Part shown: piece after piece, positions 33,364 to 42,403 of the stretch
Numbering within the stretch: position 1 is the first letter of the stretch
Layout of the letters: each line of letters opens with the position of its first letter
Assembly (NCBI GenBank): GCA_963758945.1
Contig: CAVWXY010000021.1
Span: forward strand, 62,001 to 126,000
Origin: VAZQ01 sp963758945
GTDB taxonomy: Bacteria; Pseudomonadota; Alphaproteobacteria; Rhizobiales; Xanthobacteraceae
Length of the DNA: 64,000 nucleotides
Direction: 5' to 3'
Made by a program: the position numbers and the translations under genes
Notes under the pieces: model-generated
What the model saw: only the letters and a program-made list of their open reading frames with translations
Told to the model about the DNA's origin: nothing
Database searches by the model: none

Positions 33364-34995
33364 ATGGCGCGGTACATCTTCATCACCGGCGGCGTGGTTT
33401 CCTCCCTTGGCAAGGGTCTCGCATCGGCGGCGCTCGGCGCACTCCTGCAGGCGCGCGGCTACCAGGTGCGGCTGCGCAAGCTCGATCCCTATCTCAACGT
33501 CGATCCCGGGACGATGTCGCCCTACCAGCACGGCGAGGTTTTCGTCACCGACGACGGCGCCGAAACCGATCTCGATCTCGGGCATTATGAGCGCTTCACT
33601 GGGCGGCCGGCGACGCGCCAGGACAACATCACCACCGGCCGCATCTACCAGGAGATCCTCGCGAAGGAACGGCGCGGCGACTATCTCGGTGCGACCATCC
33701 AGGTGGTTCCGCACGTCACCAATGCGATCAAGGACTTCATCCGCGAGGGCAACGAGGGCTACGATTTCGTCCTATGCGAGATCGGGGGTACGGTCGGCGA
33801 CATCGAGGGTTTGCCGTTTTTCGAGGCGATCCGGCAACTGGGCAACGATCTGCCGCGCCAGCAGGCGATCTATATCCACCTCACCTTATTGCCGTTCATA
33901 CCCAGCGCGGGGGAGCTCAAGACCAAGCCGACGCAACACTCGGTCAAGGAGTTGCGCTCGATCGGCATTCAACCCGACATCCTGCTGTGCCGCGCCGACC
34001 GGCCGATTCCTGACGGCGAGCGCGCGAAGCTCGCGCTGTTCTGCAATGTCCGGCCCAGCGCGGTGATCGAGGCGCGTGACGTCGACAACATCTACGCCGT
34101 GCCCGAGGCCTATCACGCGGCCGGGCTCGACCGCGAAGTGCTGGCGGCTTTCGGGCTGCAGCCCAAGGGCGAGCCAGATCTCGCGCGCTGGCGGCTCATC
34201 AACGAGCGCATCCGCAATCCGGAAGGCGACGTGACGATCGCCATCGTGGGCAAATATACCGGGCTCAAGGATGCCTATAAGTCGCTGATCGAGGCCCTTT
34301 CCCATGGCGGCATCGCCAACAAGGTTCGCGTCAATCTCGACTGGATCGAATCCGAGGTGTTCGAGCGCGAAGACGCCGCACCGTTCCTCGAGCACGTGAA
34401 TGGAATTCTGGTCCCTGGCGGCTTCGGCCAGCGTGGAACCGAAGGCAAGATCAAAGCTGCGCAGTTCGCGCGCGAGCGCCAAGTGCCGTATTTCGGGATT
34501 TGCTTCGGAATGCAGATGGCCGTGATCGAGGCCGCCCGCAACCTTTGCGGCATCGACGAGGCGAACTCGACCGAATTCGGTGCTACGCCGGAACCGGTGG
34601 TCGGCCTGATGACCGAATGGATGAAAGGCAACGAGCTCCAGAAGCGCGGCATCGGCAACGACCTCGGCGGCACCATGCGCCTCGGCGCCTATCCCGCATT
34701 GCTCCAGCGCGGCAGCCGGGCGTGGCAGATTTACGACGGCGCAAGCGAAATCTCCGAGCGCCACCGCCATCGCTACGAGGTGAATACCGGCTACCGCGGA
34801 CGCCTCGAACAGCATGGGATGCGTTTTTCCGGCATGTCGCCCGACGGGCTTCTTCCGGAGATGATCGAGTATGAGGACCATCCCTGGTTCATCGGCGTGC
34901 AGTTCCACCCCGAGCTCAAATCCCGGCCATTCGAGCCGCATCCGCTGTTCTCATCTTTCATCGGGGCAGCGATGCACCAGAGCCGGCTGGTGTGA
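33364..34995 (+). CDS. pyrG: CTP synthase
   Basis: 543 residues, full length. It aminates UTP to CTP using glutamine. The synthetase domain (1-270) shows RYIFITGGVVSSLGKGLASAALG, LDPYLNVDPGTMSPYQHGEVFV and EIGGTVGDIEG; the amidotransferase domain shows FGICFGMQMAVIEAARN with the Cys nucleophile, and GVQFHPELKSRP. Single gene behind the secG terminator. Confidence 0.98.
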   Translation: MARYIFITGGVVSSLGKGLASAALGALLQARGYQVRLRKLDPYLNVDPGTMSPYQHGEVFVTDDGAETDLDLGHYERFTGRPATRQDNITTGRIYQEILAKERRGDYLGATIQVVPHVTNAIKDFIREGNEGYDFVLCEIGGTVGDIEGLPFFEAIRQLGNDLPRQQAIYIHLTLLPFIPSAGELKTKPTQHSVKELRSIGIQPDILLCRADRPIPDGERAKLALFCNVRPSAVIEARDVDNIYAVPEAYHAAGLDREVLAAFGLQPKGEPDLARWRLINERIRNPEGDVTIAIVGKYTGLKDAYKSLIEALSHGGIANKVRVNLDWIESEVFEREDAAPFLEHVNGILVPGGFGQRGTEGKIKAAQFARERQVPYFGICFGMQMAVIEAARNLCGIDEANSTEFGATPEPVVGLMTEWMKGNELQKRGIGNDLGGTMRLGAYPALLQRGSRAWQIYDGASEISERHRHRYEVNTGYRGRLEQHGMRFSGMSPDGLLPEMIEYEDHPWFIGVQFHPELKSRPFEPHPLFSSFIGAAMHQSRLV

Positions 34996-35059
34996 TGCCG
35001 CATTGCGTTTCTGAGCAACGCCATTAACGTCGAGCGCCTCCACTACCCGAGAGGCGACC

Positions 35060-35389
35060 ATGATCTATGAATTGCGGATCTATCACTGCGCGACCGGGCG
35101 GCTGCCGGCGCTGCTCAAACGCTTCGAAACCACGACGCTCGAGCTCTGGAAACGGCATGGCATCCGGCAAGCCGGGTTCTGGACCGTGCTGGTCGGAAAC
35201 GGCGGCAATCAGGACCTGCACTACCTGCTCGCCTGGGAGTTGCTCGCCGAGCGGGAAGCGAAGTGGAACAAATTCGCGAGCGATCCGGAATGGCTGGCAA
35301 AGCGCGCCGAGAGCGAGCGTGATGGTCCGATCGTCGCCTCGATCACGAACATGTTCCTGCAGCCGACGGCGTTCTCGGCGGTAAAGTGA
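35060..35389 (+). CDS. NIPSNAP-family protein
   Basis: 109 residues: MIYELRIYHCATGRLPALLKRFE at the start and YLLAWELLAEREAKWNKFASDPEW in the middle are hallmarks of the NIPSNAP ferredoxin-like fold. Its biochemical role in bacteria is not settled. It starts a run of same-strand genes (VOC protein, guanine deaminase, kdsA) with tiny gaps, 4 bp to the next, and so likely shares a catabolic operon with the following two genes. Confidence 0.85.
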   Translation: MIYELRIYHCATGRLPALLKRFETTTLELWKRHGIRQAGFWTVLVGNGGNQDLHYLLAWELLAEREAKWNKFASDPEWLAKRAESERDGPIVASITNMFLQPTAFSAVK

Positions 35390-35393
35390 CAGC

Positions 35394-36251
35394 ATGCCCC
35401 GCGGCCTCGACCATGTCGTGCATGCCGTGCGCGATCTTGACGCGGGGGCCGACCTCTATCGCCGGCTCGGCTTCACCGTGGGCGCGCGCAACCGCCATCC
35501 CTGGGGCACGCACAACCAGCTCGTTCAGCTTCCGGGCTTCTTCGTAGAACTGCTCACCGTGGCGGAGCCGGAGAAACTCGGAAGCGACGGCTTTTCTGCC
35601 CTGTTCGGCACCTTCAATCGAATCTTTCTCAAGCATCACGAGGGACTGTCGCTCCTCATCCTCGAAAGCAGCGACGCCAGGGCGGACGCCGCACTGTTTC
35701 GCGCGGCGGGCATCGGCGTCGCCGACGCGATGACCTTCGAACGCGAGGGCAGGCGGCCTGACGGCTCGACAGTCAAAGTCGCCTTCTCACTGGCTTTCGC
35801 GCGCGACAAGAATGCGCCGGGAGCCGGCTTTGCCGCTTGCCAGCAGCATTTCCCGGAAAATTTCTGGAATCCAACCTTCCAGCAGCACCGGAATACGGCA
35901 GCCGGCATCGATGCCATCGTGCTCGTGGCGGAGAACCCGAGCGACCATCACATCTTCCTGTCGGCGTTCACCGGTGTGCGCGACCTGCAGGCCACGTCGA
36001 GCGGCGTCACCGCCACGACGCCACGCGGCGACATCAAGCTGATGGATCAGGCCGCCTTCCGCAGCCATTTCGGCACCGAGCCGCCGGATGTCGCCGAAGG
36101 TGCGCGGCTCGCCGCGGTGCAATTTCATGTGCGCGAGCGCGCCGCGTTGATGGCGGCATTGGACGTGGGCGGGATCGCATTTTCCGAGCAGATGGGCTCG
36201 ATCGTCGTCGCCCCCGGGACCGCAATGGGCGCGACGCTGGTATTCGGCTGA
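35394..36251 (+). CDS. VOC-family (Glyoxalase_3-like) protein
   Basis: 285 residues. N-terminal PRGLDHVVHAVRDLDAGADLYRRLGFTVG and the HPWGTHNQLVQLPG segment match the glyoxalase_3-like VOC group; a second half-module follows from about 155 (NAAGIDAIVLVAENPSDHHIFL). H6 and H41 are candidate metal ligands. The substrate is unknown. It lies 4 bp after the NIPSNAP gene and 8 bp before the deaminase gene. Confidence 0.8.
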   Translation: MPRGLDHVVHAVRDLDAGADLYRRLGFTVGARNRHPWGTHNQLVQLPGFFVELLTVAEPEKLGSDGFSALFGTFNRIFLKHHEGLSLLILESSDARADAALFRAAGIGVADAMTFEREGRRPDGSTVKVAFSLAFARDKNAPGAGFAACQQHFPENFWNPTFQQHRNTAAGIDAIVLVAENPSDHHIFLSAFTGVRDLQATSSGVTATTPRGDIKLMDQAAFRSHFGTEPPDVAEGARLAAVQFHVRERAALMAALDVGGIAFSEQMGSIVVAPGTAMGATLVFG

Positions 36252-36259
36252 CTTGCCCG

Positions 36260-37615
36260 ATGACGCCGTCCGCCAGCGCCTTCATTGCCGCCGTGCGCGG
36301 GACGTTGATCTTCTGCCGCGACGATCCGTTTCTCGTCGATCCGAACGAGGCCTTCGTGTGCGAACCGGATGGCCTCGTGATCTGCCGTGACGGGTTGATC
36401 GAGGCGGTCGGCCCGCACGCCGTGCTGAAAGCGGAGTTGCCGCCGAACGCCGAGGTCGCGGACCATTCCGGGTGCCTGATCGCACCCGGTTTCATCGACA
36501 CCCATGTCCACTACGTGCAAACCGGGATCATCGGCGCCCAGGGACTGCAGCTTCTCGATTGGCTCACTCGCTACACTTTTGTCGCGGAACAAGCATTCGC
36601 CGACGAGGCGGTGGCCCGCGACACCGCGCGTGTGTTCTGTGAGGAGATGTTGCGGCAGGGCACCACGACGGCGCTCGTGTTCTGTTCGGTGCACCCGGGC
36701 TCGGTCGATGCGTTGTTCGAGGAGGCCGAAAACCGCAACCTGCGGCTGATCGCCGGCAAGGTGCTGATGGACCGCAACGCGCCGGACGCGCTGACCGACA
36801 CCGCGCGCTCCGGATACGAGCAGTCGAAGGAGCTCATTGCAAAATGGCACGGTCGCGGCCGTTGCCTCTATGCGATCACCCCGCGCTTCGCCGGCAGCAG
36901 CACTCCGGAGCAGCTGGAGTTGGCGAGCAGCCTGTGGCGCGAGCATCCCGGCACGTTCGTGCAAACCCATATCGCCGAGAACCGCGACGAGATCGCCTGG
37001 GTGATGAAGCTCTACCCGCAGCGGCGCGACTATCTCGACATCTACGCCCATTACGGCCTCATCGGTCGGCGCGCGGTGCTCGCCCACGGCATCTATTTGG
37101 ACGAGAGCGCTTTCGAGCGTTGCCATGCGAGCGGGACCGCGCTTGCGCATTGCCCGACATCGAACTTGTTCCTCGGCAGCGGCCTGTTTCCGCTGCGGAC
37201 GGCGCGCAGTGCACGCCGTCCGGTCCACGTCGGGCTCGGCACCGATATCGGGGCGGGCACGAGCTTCTCGCTGCTCGCGACCATGAGCGAGGCCTGCAAA
37301 GTCGCGCAGCTTCAGAACCAGCCGATCAGTGCCGTCGAGGCATTTTTTCTCGCGACGCTCGGGGGCGCCCGCGCGCTCGGGCTCGACAGCCATATTGGCA
37401 CCCTGGCGGCAGGCCGAGAAGCGGACATGGTCGTACTCGATCCGAACGCGACCCCGCTCATGGCATTCCGCAACCGCCACTCGCAGTCGATCGCGGAAAC
37501 GCTCGCGGTGCTAACCACGTTAGGCGACGACCGCGCCGTTCGCGCCACCTATGTCGCGGGCAAGCGCGCCTCGGTTGACCCCGGTATCAGGCCGGCGCAT
37601 GGTCCGCCGCCATGA
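36260..37615 (+). CDS. guaD: Guanine deaminase
   Basis: 451 residues of the amidohydrolase superfamily, converting guanine to xanthine. Zinc ligands and signatures in order: APGFIDTHVHYVQTGIIGAQG, the LLDWLTRYTF segment typical of guanine deaminases, QTHIAENRDEI, LAHGIYLDESAFE, HCPTSNLFLGSGLF, and GLGTDIGAGTSFSL. The start is ATG 36260; an open frame extends upstream but is a shadow of the VOC gene. Its stop overlaps the kdsA start (ATGA). Confidence 0.9.
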   Translation: MTPSASAFIAAVRGTLIFCRDDPFLVDPNEAFVCEPDGLVICRDGLIEAVGPHAVLKAELPPNAEVADHSGCLIAPGFIDTHVHYVQTGIIGAQGLQLLDWLTRYTFVAEQAFADEAVARDTARVFCEEMLRQGTTTALVFCSVHPGSVDALFEEAENRNLRLIAGKVLMDRNAPDALTDTARSGYEQSKELIAKWHGRGRCLYAITPRFAGSSTPEQLELASSLWREHPGTFVQTHIAENRDEIAWVMKLYPQRRDYLDIYAHYGLIGRRAVLAHGIYLDESAFERCHASGTALAHCPTSNLFLGSGLFPLRTARSARRPVHVGLGTDIGAGTSFSLLATMSEACKVAQLQNQPISAVEAFFLATLGGARALGLDSHIGTLAAGREADMVVLDPNATPLMAFRNRHSQSIAETLAVLTTLGDDRAVRATYVAGKRASVDPGIRPAHGPPP

Positions 37616-38460
37616 CTGTGGAGCCTGCTCCCAATGCGATCGTCGCAGTCGGCGAGGCGCGCTTCGGCAATGCGCTGCCGCTCGCACTGATCGCCGGGCC
37701 GTGCGCACTCGAGAGCCGCGAGCACGCGCTCGAAATGGCAGCCGCGCTCGCTGAGATCACCGCCAAGATAGGGATCGGCTTCGTCTATAAGACCTCATTC
37801 GACAAGGCCAACCGCACCAGCGCGCGGAGCAACCGTGGCATCGGCCTCGAGGCTGCCTTACCGATTTTCGCGGAGATTCGTCAAAAGCTCGGCGTCCCCA
37901 TTCTCACCGACGTGCACGAAGCCGAGCAATGCCGGCGCGTCGCCGAAGTCGCGGACGTGCTGCAAATTCCCGCCTTCCTCTGCCGGCAGACCGATTTGAT
38001 CGTCGCCGCGGCAGCGACCGGCCGCGTGATCAATGTCAAGAAAGGCCAGTTCCTTGCCCCCTGGGACATGGCCAATGTGGTGGCCAAGGCGACGTGCACC
38101 GGCCATCGCAATGTCTTGGTGACGGAGCGCGGGGCGTCCTTCGGCTACAACACCCTCGTTTCCGACATGCGTGCGTTGCCGATACTCGCCCGTACGACCG
38201 GCGCGCCGGTGATCTTCGATGCCACCCATTCCGTGCAGCAGCCGGGCGGGCAGGGCACCTCCTCCGGTGGCGAGCGGGAATTCGTGTCGATACTGGCGCG
38301 CGCGGCTGTCGCCGTGGGTGTCGCCGGCGTGTTCATCGAGACCCACCAAAATCCCGACCAGGCGCCGTCCGACGGACCGAACATGGTGCCGCTGAACGAG
38401 ATGGACGGGCTGCTGCGCACACTCATCGAGTTCGACAAACTCGCTAAGAATAGAAGCTAG
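37612..38460 (+). CDS. kdsA: 3-deoxy-8-phosphooctulonate synthase (KDO8P synthase)
   Basis: 282 residues. It condenses PEP with arabinose 5-phosphate for the lipopolysaccharide core sugar KDO. Signatures: LIAGPCALESREHALEMA, YKTSFDKANRTS, PILTDVHEAEQCRRVAEVADVLQIPAFLCRQTDL, KKGQFLAPWDM, VTERGASFGYNTLVSDM and FDATHSVQQPGG. It overlaps the guaD stop by 4 bp, an unusual partner; in many genomes it lies between pyrG and eno, as it does here at larger scale. Confidence 0.97.
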   Translation: MTVEPAPNAIVAVGEARFGNALPLALIAGPCALESREHALEMAAALAEITAKIGIGFVYKTSFDKANRTSARSNRGIGLEAALPIFAEIRQKLGVPILTDVHEAEQCRRVAEVADVLQIPAFLCRQTDLIVAAAATGRVINVKKGQFLAPWDMANVVAKATCTGHRNVLVTERGASFGYNTLVSDMRALPILARTTGAPVIFDATHSVQQPGGQGTSSGGEREFVSILARAAVAVGVAGVFIETHQNPDQAPSDGPNMVPLNEMDGLLRTLIEFDKLAKNRS

Positions 38461-38489
38461 AAGATTGAAATCAAGCGAGTCTAGCCGCC

Positions 38490-39650
38490 TTGTCCGTCTT
38501 GAGAATTGTCGCCCTCGTGGTTTTCGCGCAGACCTTGTTCACCCGCGCGGTCGATCCCGTGATCCCGATGATTGCCGCCGATCTCGCGATCGACGTGAAT
38601 ACCGCCGCACTGCTCTCGAGCGCGTTCACCTTTCCCTATGCGCTCGTGCAGCCCGCACTCGGCGTCACCAGCGACTTCTTCGGCAAGACCCGCCTGATGA
38701 ATCTGTGCCTGCTCGTCGTCGCGCTTTCGGCTCTCGTTTGCGCGGTGGCGACCAGCTTCTCGCTGCTGGTCGCGATGCGTGTCGCCGCCGGGCTGGTGGC
38801 GGGCGGCATATTTCCCGTGGCGATGGCGCTGGTCGGCGACTTGGTGCCGGTCAGTCAGCGCCAGGTGGCGATCGGACGCCTGCTCGCCGTTGCGCTCACG
38901 GGCAACCTCATCGGCGCCTCCATTGCGGGCGTGATCGGAGACCTGCTCGGGTGGCGCGGCGTCTTCGCCATTCTCGGGCTGTTTGGTTTCGTCGTGACGA
39001 TCGCAGCGTTCTTCGCGTTCCGCGGGGTAGTGACGCCGCCGCCCACGCCGTTCCATCGCGCGGCGGTGCTGACCAACTTCCGCAGCATCTTCGCGGATCC
39101 GCGCGCCAAGGTGTGCTTCATCTCGGTGTTCTTCGAAGCCATATTCATCCACGGACTGTTTCCGTATGTGGCGCTCCTGCTGCTCGCCATCGGCGAGACC
39201 CGCGCCTCGATCGCTGGTCTCTTGATTGCGGCTTTCGCGGTGGGCGGCGTGTTCTATTCACTGTCGGTGCCGGTCCTCATCGCCCGTATACGCGAGCGTT
39301 ATCTGATGGTGGCCGGCGGAACGATCGCCGCGGCGGGTCTCTTCCTCATCGCCCTGCATTTGCCGTGGGTTTGGCAGATCGCGATCTACGGTCTGTTCGG
39401 ATTCGGCTTTTATCTGTTGCACGGCTCCATCCAGGTCCACGTCACCGACCTCTCGCAGACCGCCCGCGGCGCTGCCGCGTCGTTGCACTCGTCCTCGTTC
39501 TATCTCGGCCAGGCTGTCGGCCCGGTCGTCTACGGTTATGGCTTTGCCCACGGCGGCGCCGAGCCGACTATCCTTATCGGCGCGGCGGTGGTGATGACGG
39601 TGGGATTGACGTGCTCGCGACTGCTGCGCCACCCGGGCGCATGGCACTGA
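38490..39650 (+). CDS. MFS transporter
   Basis: 386 residues with about 12 hydrophobic segments. The motif-A-like loop GVTSDFFGKTRLMN after helix 2 and GRLLAVALTGNLIGASIAGVIGDLLGWR in helices 4-5 identify a major facilitator carrier. The start is TTG 38490, the only plausible one before the first helix; no strong ribosome-binding site is seen. It is 29 bp after kdsA. The substrate is unknown. Confidence 0.85.
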   Translation: MSVLRIVALVVFAQTLFTRAVDPVIPMIAADLAIDVNTAALLSSAFTFPYALVQPALGVTSDFFGKTRLMNLCLLVVALSALVCAVATSFSLLVAMRVAAGLVAGGIFPVAMALVGDLVPVSQRQVAIGRLLAVALTGNLIGASIAGVIGDLLGWRGVFAILGLFGFVVTIAAFFAFRGVVTPPPTPFHRAAVLTNFRSIFADPRAKVCFISVFFEAIFIHGLFPYVALLLLAIGETRASIAGLLIAAFAVGGVFYSLSVPVLIARIRERYLMVAGGTIAAAGLFLIALHLPWVWQIAIYGLFGFGFYLLHGSIQVHVTDLSQTARGAAASLHSSSFYLGQAVGPVVYGYGFAHGGAEPTILIGAAVVMTVGLTCSRLLRHPGAWH

Positions 39651-39681
39651 AGACGGCGTGCGGAGGCGGCGTGCCGCAGTG

Positions 39682-40876
39682 TCACTTCCGACCACGGTTT
39701 CCTCGTCGCTCTGACGCGGCGCCTCTGCCCCACAGCCGGATCGAGGCGAGGTCGGCGCCCGCCCGCAACGCGGCAAGCTTGAGCCATACCACCGGCGCGA
39801 CAACGTATTCGCGGCCGGCAAAAGTTCCGAAGCCGCAATCGGTCGATGCGATCACGCGCTCGCGATCGCCGACCGCCCTGACCGCAGCCTCGATGCGGCC
39901 GGCGATGACCTCGGGGTGCTCGACGAAATTGCTGGTCGAACTCGATCACACCGGGGATGACGATCATGTCCTTGGGCAGCGTCATGCGCTCGAGCACGCC
40001 ATATTCGTGGGCATGGCGCGGATTGGCGAATTCGATCGAAAGCGCACCGGCATTCGCCTGCACCAGCGTCGGGAGGATCTTGTCGAGCGCGATGTCGTAG
40101 ATGTGCGGGCCGTCCCAATTACCCCAGCACACGTGCAACCGCACGCGGTCGCGCGGGATGCCTTCGAGCTCCAGGTTGATCGCCGCGACGTGGGCTTCGC
40201 AGATCTTCGCGAATTCCGCATCCGACTTGTCCTGGAAGTTGATCGAGCGCGCCATGGCGAGGTCCGGTGCGTCGATCTGCAGCACGAGCCCGCTTTGATG
40301 GATCGCCATGTATTCGCGCCGCATTGCCCGCGCCAGGGCCGTCAGATAGGCGTCCTCGGATTCGTAGTGTTGATTGATCAGCGTCGTCGCGATGATGCCG
40401 GGGGAGGGCGCTGTCATGAACGTCTCGGCGAATTTGCCCGAGGAAAGCGCCTTGAGACGCACGACTTCCCGCTCGACCGGTCCGTCGTCGAGATAGTGCA
40501 CATCGCCGATCGCGGCCGGAGCGTTGCGGTTGCGGCCGCGGCGAGGAAAACGCAGGCGCTGCATCTCGACGAGTTCCGGAATCTCTTTGAGCTCGCGGTT
40601 GAGCGGGCGCTGGGATTCTCCACCGAAGCCCGACATGCGCTGCGGCACGTAGGTCTGAAAGCCGACGCGCGGCTGTTCGCCGTCGTTACCGATGTCGATG
40701 CCGGCCGCGGCCTGCTTCTCGATGACGTACGCGATGGCCTTGTCGATCTCCTCGGCGAGCATAGCGTGATCGATCGTCTCGCCGGCCTCACGGCGCACCA
40801 GCAGATCGCTCAGGATCCCACTACGCGGCAGGCTACCGACGTGGGTGGTCAGAATCCGCTCGCGGCTGATCAGCAT
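39682..40876 (-). pseudogene. MetE-like (cobalamin-independent methionine synthase C-terminal) enzyme, frameshifted
   Basis: From ATG 40876 the product reads TTHVGSLPRSG, GIDIGNDGEQPRVGFQTYV, LQIDAPDLAM and LHVCWGNWDGPH (H-x-C zinc site), as in the MetE C-terminal family that includes epoxyalkane:CoM transferase-like enzymes. After VIPGVIE, near 39940, one extra base breaks the frame. The rest (TSNFVEHPEVIAGRIEAAV, STDCGFGTFAGR with the third zinc ligand) continues in the next frame to a stop at 39682-39684. Repaired length is about 397 residues, normal. It lies 107 bp after the tctC gene on the same strand. Confidence 0.85.
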
Positions 40877-40983
40877 GCGTCCGGCACCTTGGCGGGGTCT
40901 CTCATGACTCGGATGCGACGCGGCACGGGCCGCGTGGCTCGGTGCTGCGTGCCGAAGGGCGGATGGCGGCCGATCTCGAATCT

Positions 40984-41982
40984 TCACCGGATCGCGATCT
41001 TGCGGTCGCGGATGACGCGGCCCCAGAGGTCCCATTCGCGTGCGACCTGCTCGGCGAAGGCCTTGGGCGAACCGGGCGTGAAGGACATGGACACCGCCTC
41101 GGCCTTCTCCTTGACCGTCGGATCGTTCATGATCGAACTGATCTCGCGGTCGAGCCGGGCGACGATCTCCGGCGGAGTGCCGGCGGGTGCGGCCATGCCG
41201 ACCCAGAAGTCCGCCGTGATGTTGGGCGTGACGGTCTCCGAAATCAGCGGAATGTCCGGGTATTGCGCGGTGCGCCGCCCACCGACCTGGGCAATCACGC
41301 GCGCCTTGCCCGCTTCGACATGCGGGCGGATGCTGACGAGGTCGAATATAACCACGTCGACCGAGCCGGACAGGAAGCCGACGGAGAGCGGGCCGCCGCC
41401 GTTGTAGGGGATATGCACCATCTCGATGCCGGTCGCGCCCATGAACAGCTCGGTCATCGCGTGGGTGAAGGAGCCTGCGCCATGACTGCCGTAATTGAGC
41501 TTGCCGGGATTGGCCTTCGCGTAGGCGACAAGGTCCTGCGCGCTCTTGATAGGGAGCTTCGGATTGACGACCAGGACGGAAGGGCCGCTCGCCATGAGCG
41601 TGATCGGCCTAAAATCCCTCGGGGTGACGTAGGGCATCGGGTCGCGCAGTTGCGGCGAGATGATGAGAGCACTCGTATTGCCCTGCAACAGCGTGTAGCC
41701 GTCGGGCGCGGCCCTGGCCGCCGCTGTGCCGCCGATCGTTTGGCCGCCGCCGACCCGGTTCTCGATCACCACCGGCTTTCCGAGGCGAGTTTGCAGCCGC
41801 TCCGCCACGAGCCGCGCAAACACGTCCGACTGGCTGCCGGCCTGGACGGTCACGATGATGGTGATGGTCCTGGACGGATAGTCGGAGGCGGGTGCGTTTG
41901 CATCCTCCGGCCAGGCTGGGATGGCCGTGGCACCGGCAACCAACAACGCAGCACATGCACACGCCCGCACGATCCGAGGCAC
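40984..41982 (-). CDS. Bug/TctC-family periplasmic solute-binding protein
   Basis: 332 residues with a signal peptide (ACAALLVAGATAIPAWPE). Landmarks: ITIIVTVQAGSQSDVFARLVAERLQ in place of the usual PFPAGG, VVIENRVGGGQTIGGTAAA, APDGYTLLQGNTS, KANPGKLNYGSHGAGS. It is the only intact receptor outside the left-hand region. Upstream of a MetE-like gene in the same direction, so perhaps an uptake gene for that enzyme's substrate. Again no TctA/TctB is nearby. Confidence 0.9.
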   Translation of the reverse strand: MPRIVRACACAALLVAGATAIPAWPEDANAPASDYPSRTITIIVTVQAGSQSDVFARLVAERLQTRLGKPVVIENRVGGGQTIGGTAAARAAPDGYTLLQGNTSALIISPQLRDPMPYVTPRDFRPITLMASGPSVLVVNPKLPIKSAQDLVAYAKANPGKLNYGSHGAGSFTHAMTELFMGATGIEMVHIPYNGGGPLSVGFLSGSVDVVIFDLVSIRPHVEAGKARVIAQVGGRRTAQYPDIPLISETVTPNITADFWVGMAAPAGTPPEIVARLDREISSIMNDPTVKEKAEAVSMSFTPGSPKAFAEQVAREWDLWGRVIRDRKIAIR

Positions 41983-42321
41983 GACGGTCCCTCCCTTGGG
42001 CTCTTCCTTGTCCGCTCCGACCGCAATTGGCTGCGGCTGTTTTCTCGCGATTGCACCGACCCTAGCGCAGGAGCGACGTGGTCAACAGCGCAATCTCACC
42101 TGTGGCCGAGCGTCCGAGCGTCGCTCGGGGGACGGCGGGCGGCGGCCCAACATTCCGACTTCGCGCGCCGCGATTGCCGCCAGTTCGCATTTTTGAGCCG
42201 CCTCGCAAACCTCGATGACTTGCCCGGCCGGGCATCGCGCCTCGCCAAGACGAGCACGGTCCCAGCCGGCATGTATCTGAAATGGACTTGTGCGAAGGCC
42301 CCAAAATCCCCATCATCACTG
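41983..42321. other. 339-bp spacer upstream of the TPP riboswitch
   Basis: Divergent region between the tctC gene and the thiamine operon. It must contain both promoters, but I cannot point to a convincing pair. A small GC stem occurs at about 42109-42135 and a GCCCGGCCGGGC palindrome at about 42224-42235. No protein-like frame was accepted. Confidence 0.4.
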
Positions 42322-42398
42322 ACGGCCTGGGGTGCCGCAGCGACGCGGCTGAGATCACACCCATGGAACCTGTCTGGGTCATTCCAGCGAAGGGAGCC
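42322..42398 (+). ncRNA. TPP (THI-box) riboswitch
   Basis: Conserved blocks appear in order: GGGGTGCCG (42329-42337), GGCTGAGA (42347-42354), ACCC (42359-42362), GAACCTG (42366-42372), then GGTCATTCCAGCGAAGGGA (42377-42395). These match the thiamine pyrophosphate sensing domain. The last block AGGGAG (42391-42396) is also the ribosome-binding site of thiO, whose TTG start is 8 bp on, so ligand binding should block translation directly. Confidence 0.93.
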
Positions 42399-42403
42399 GC
42401 CGT

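Noticed and set aside
38465..41407. A 980-codon plus-strand open frame across kdsA's end, the MFS gene and the MetE-like gene
   Set aside because: Overlaps well-supported genes on both strands; the product is low in complexity and matches nothing.
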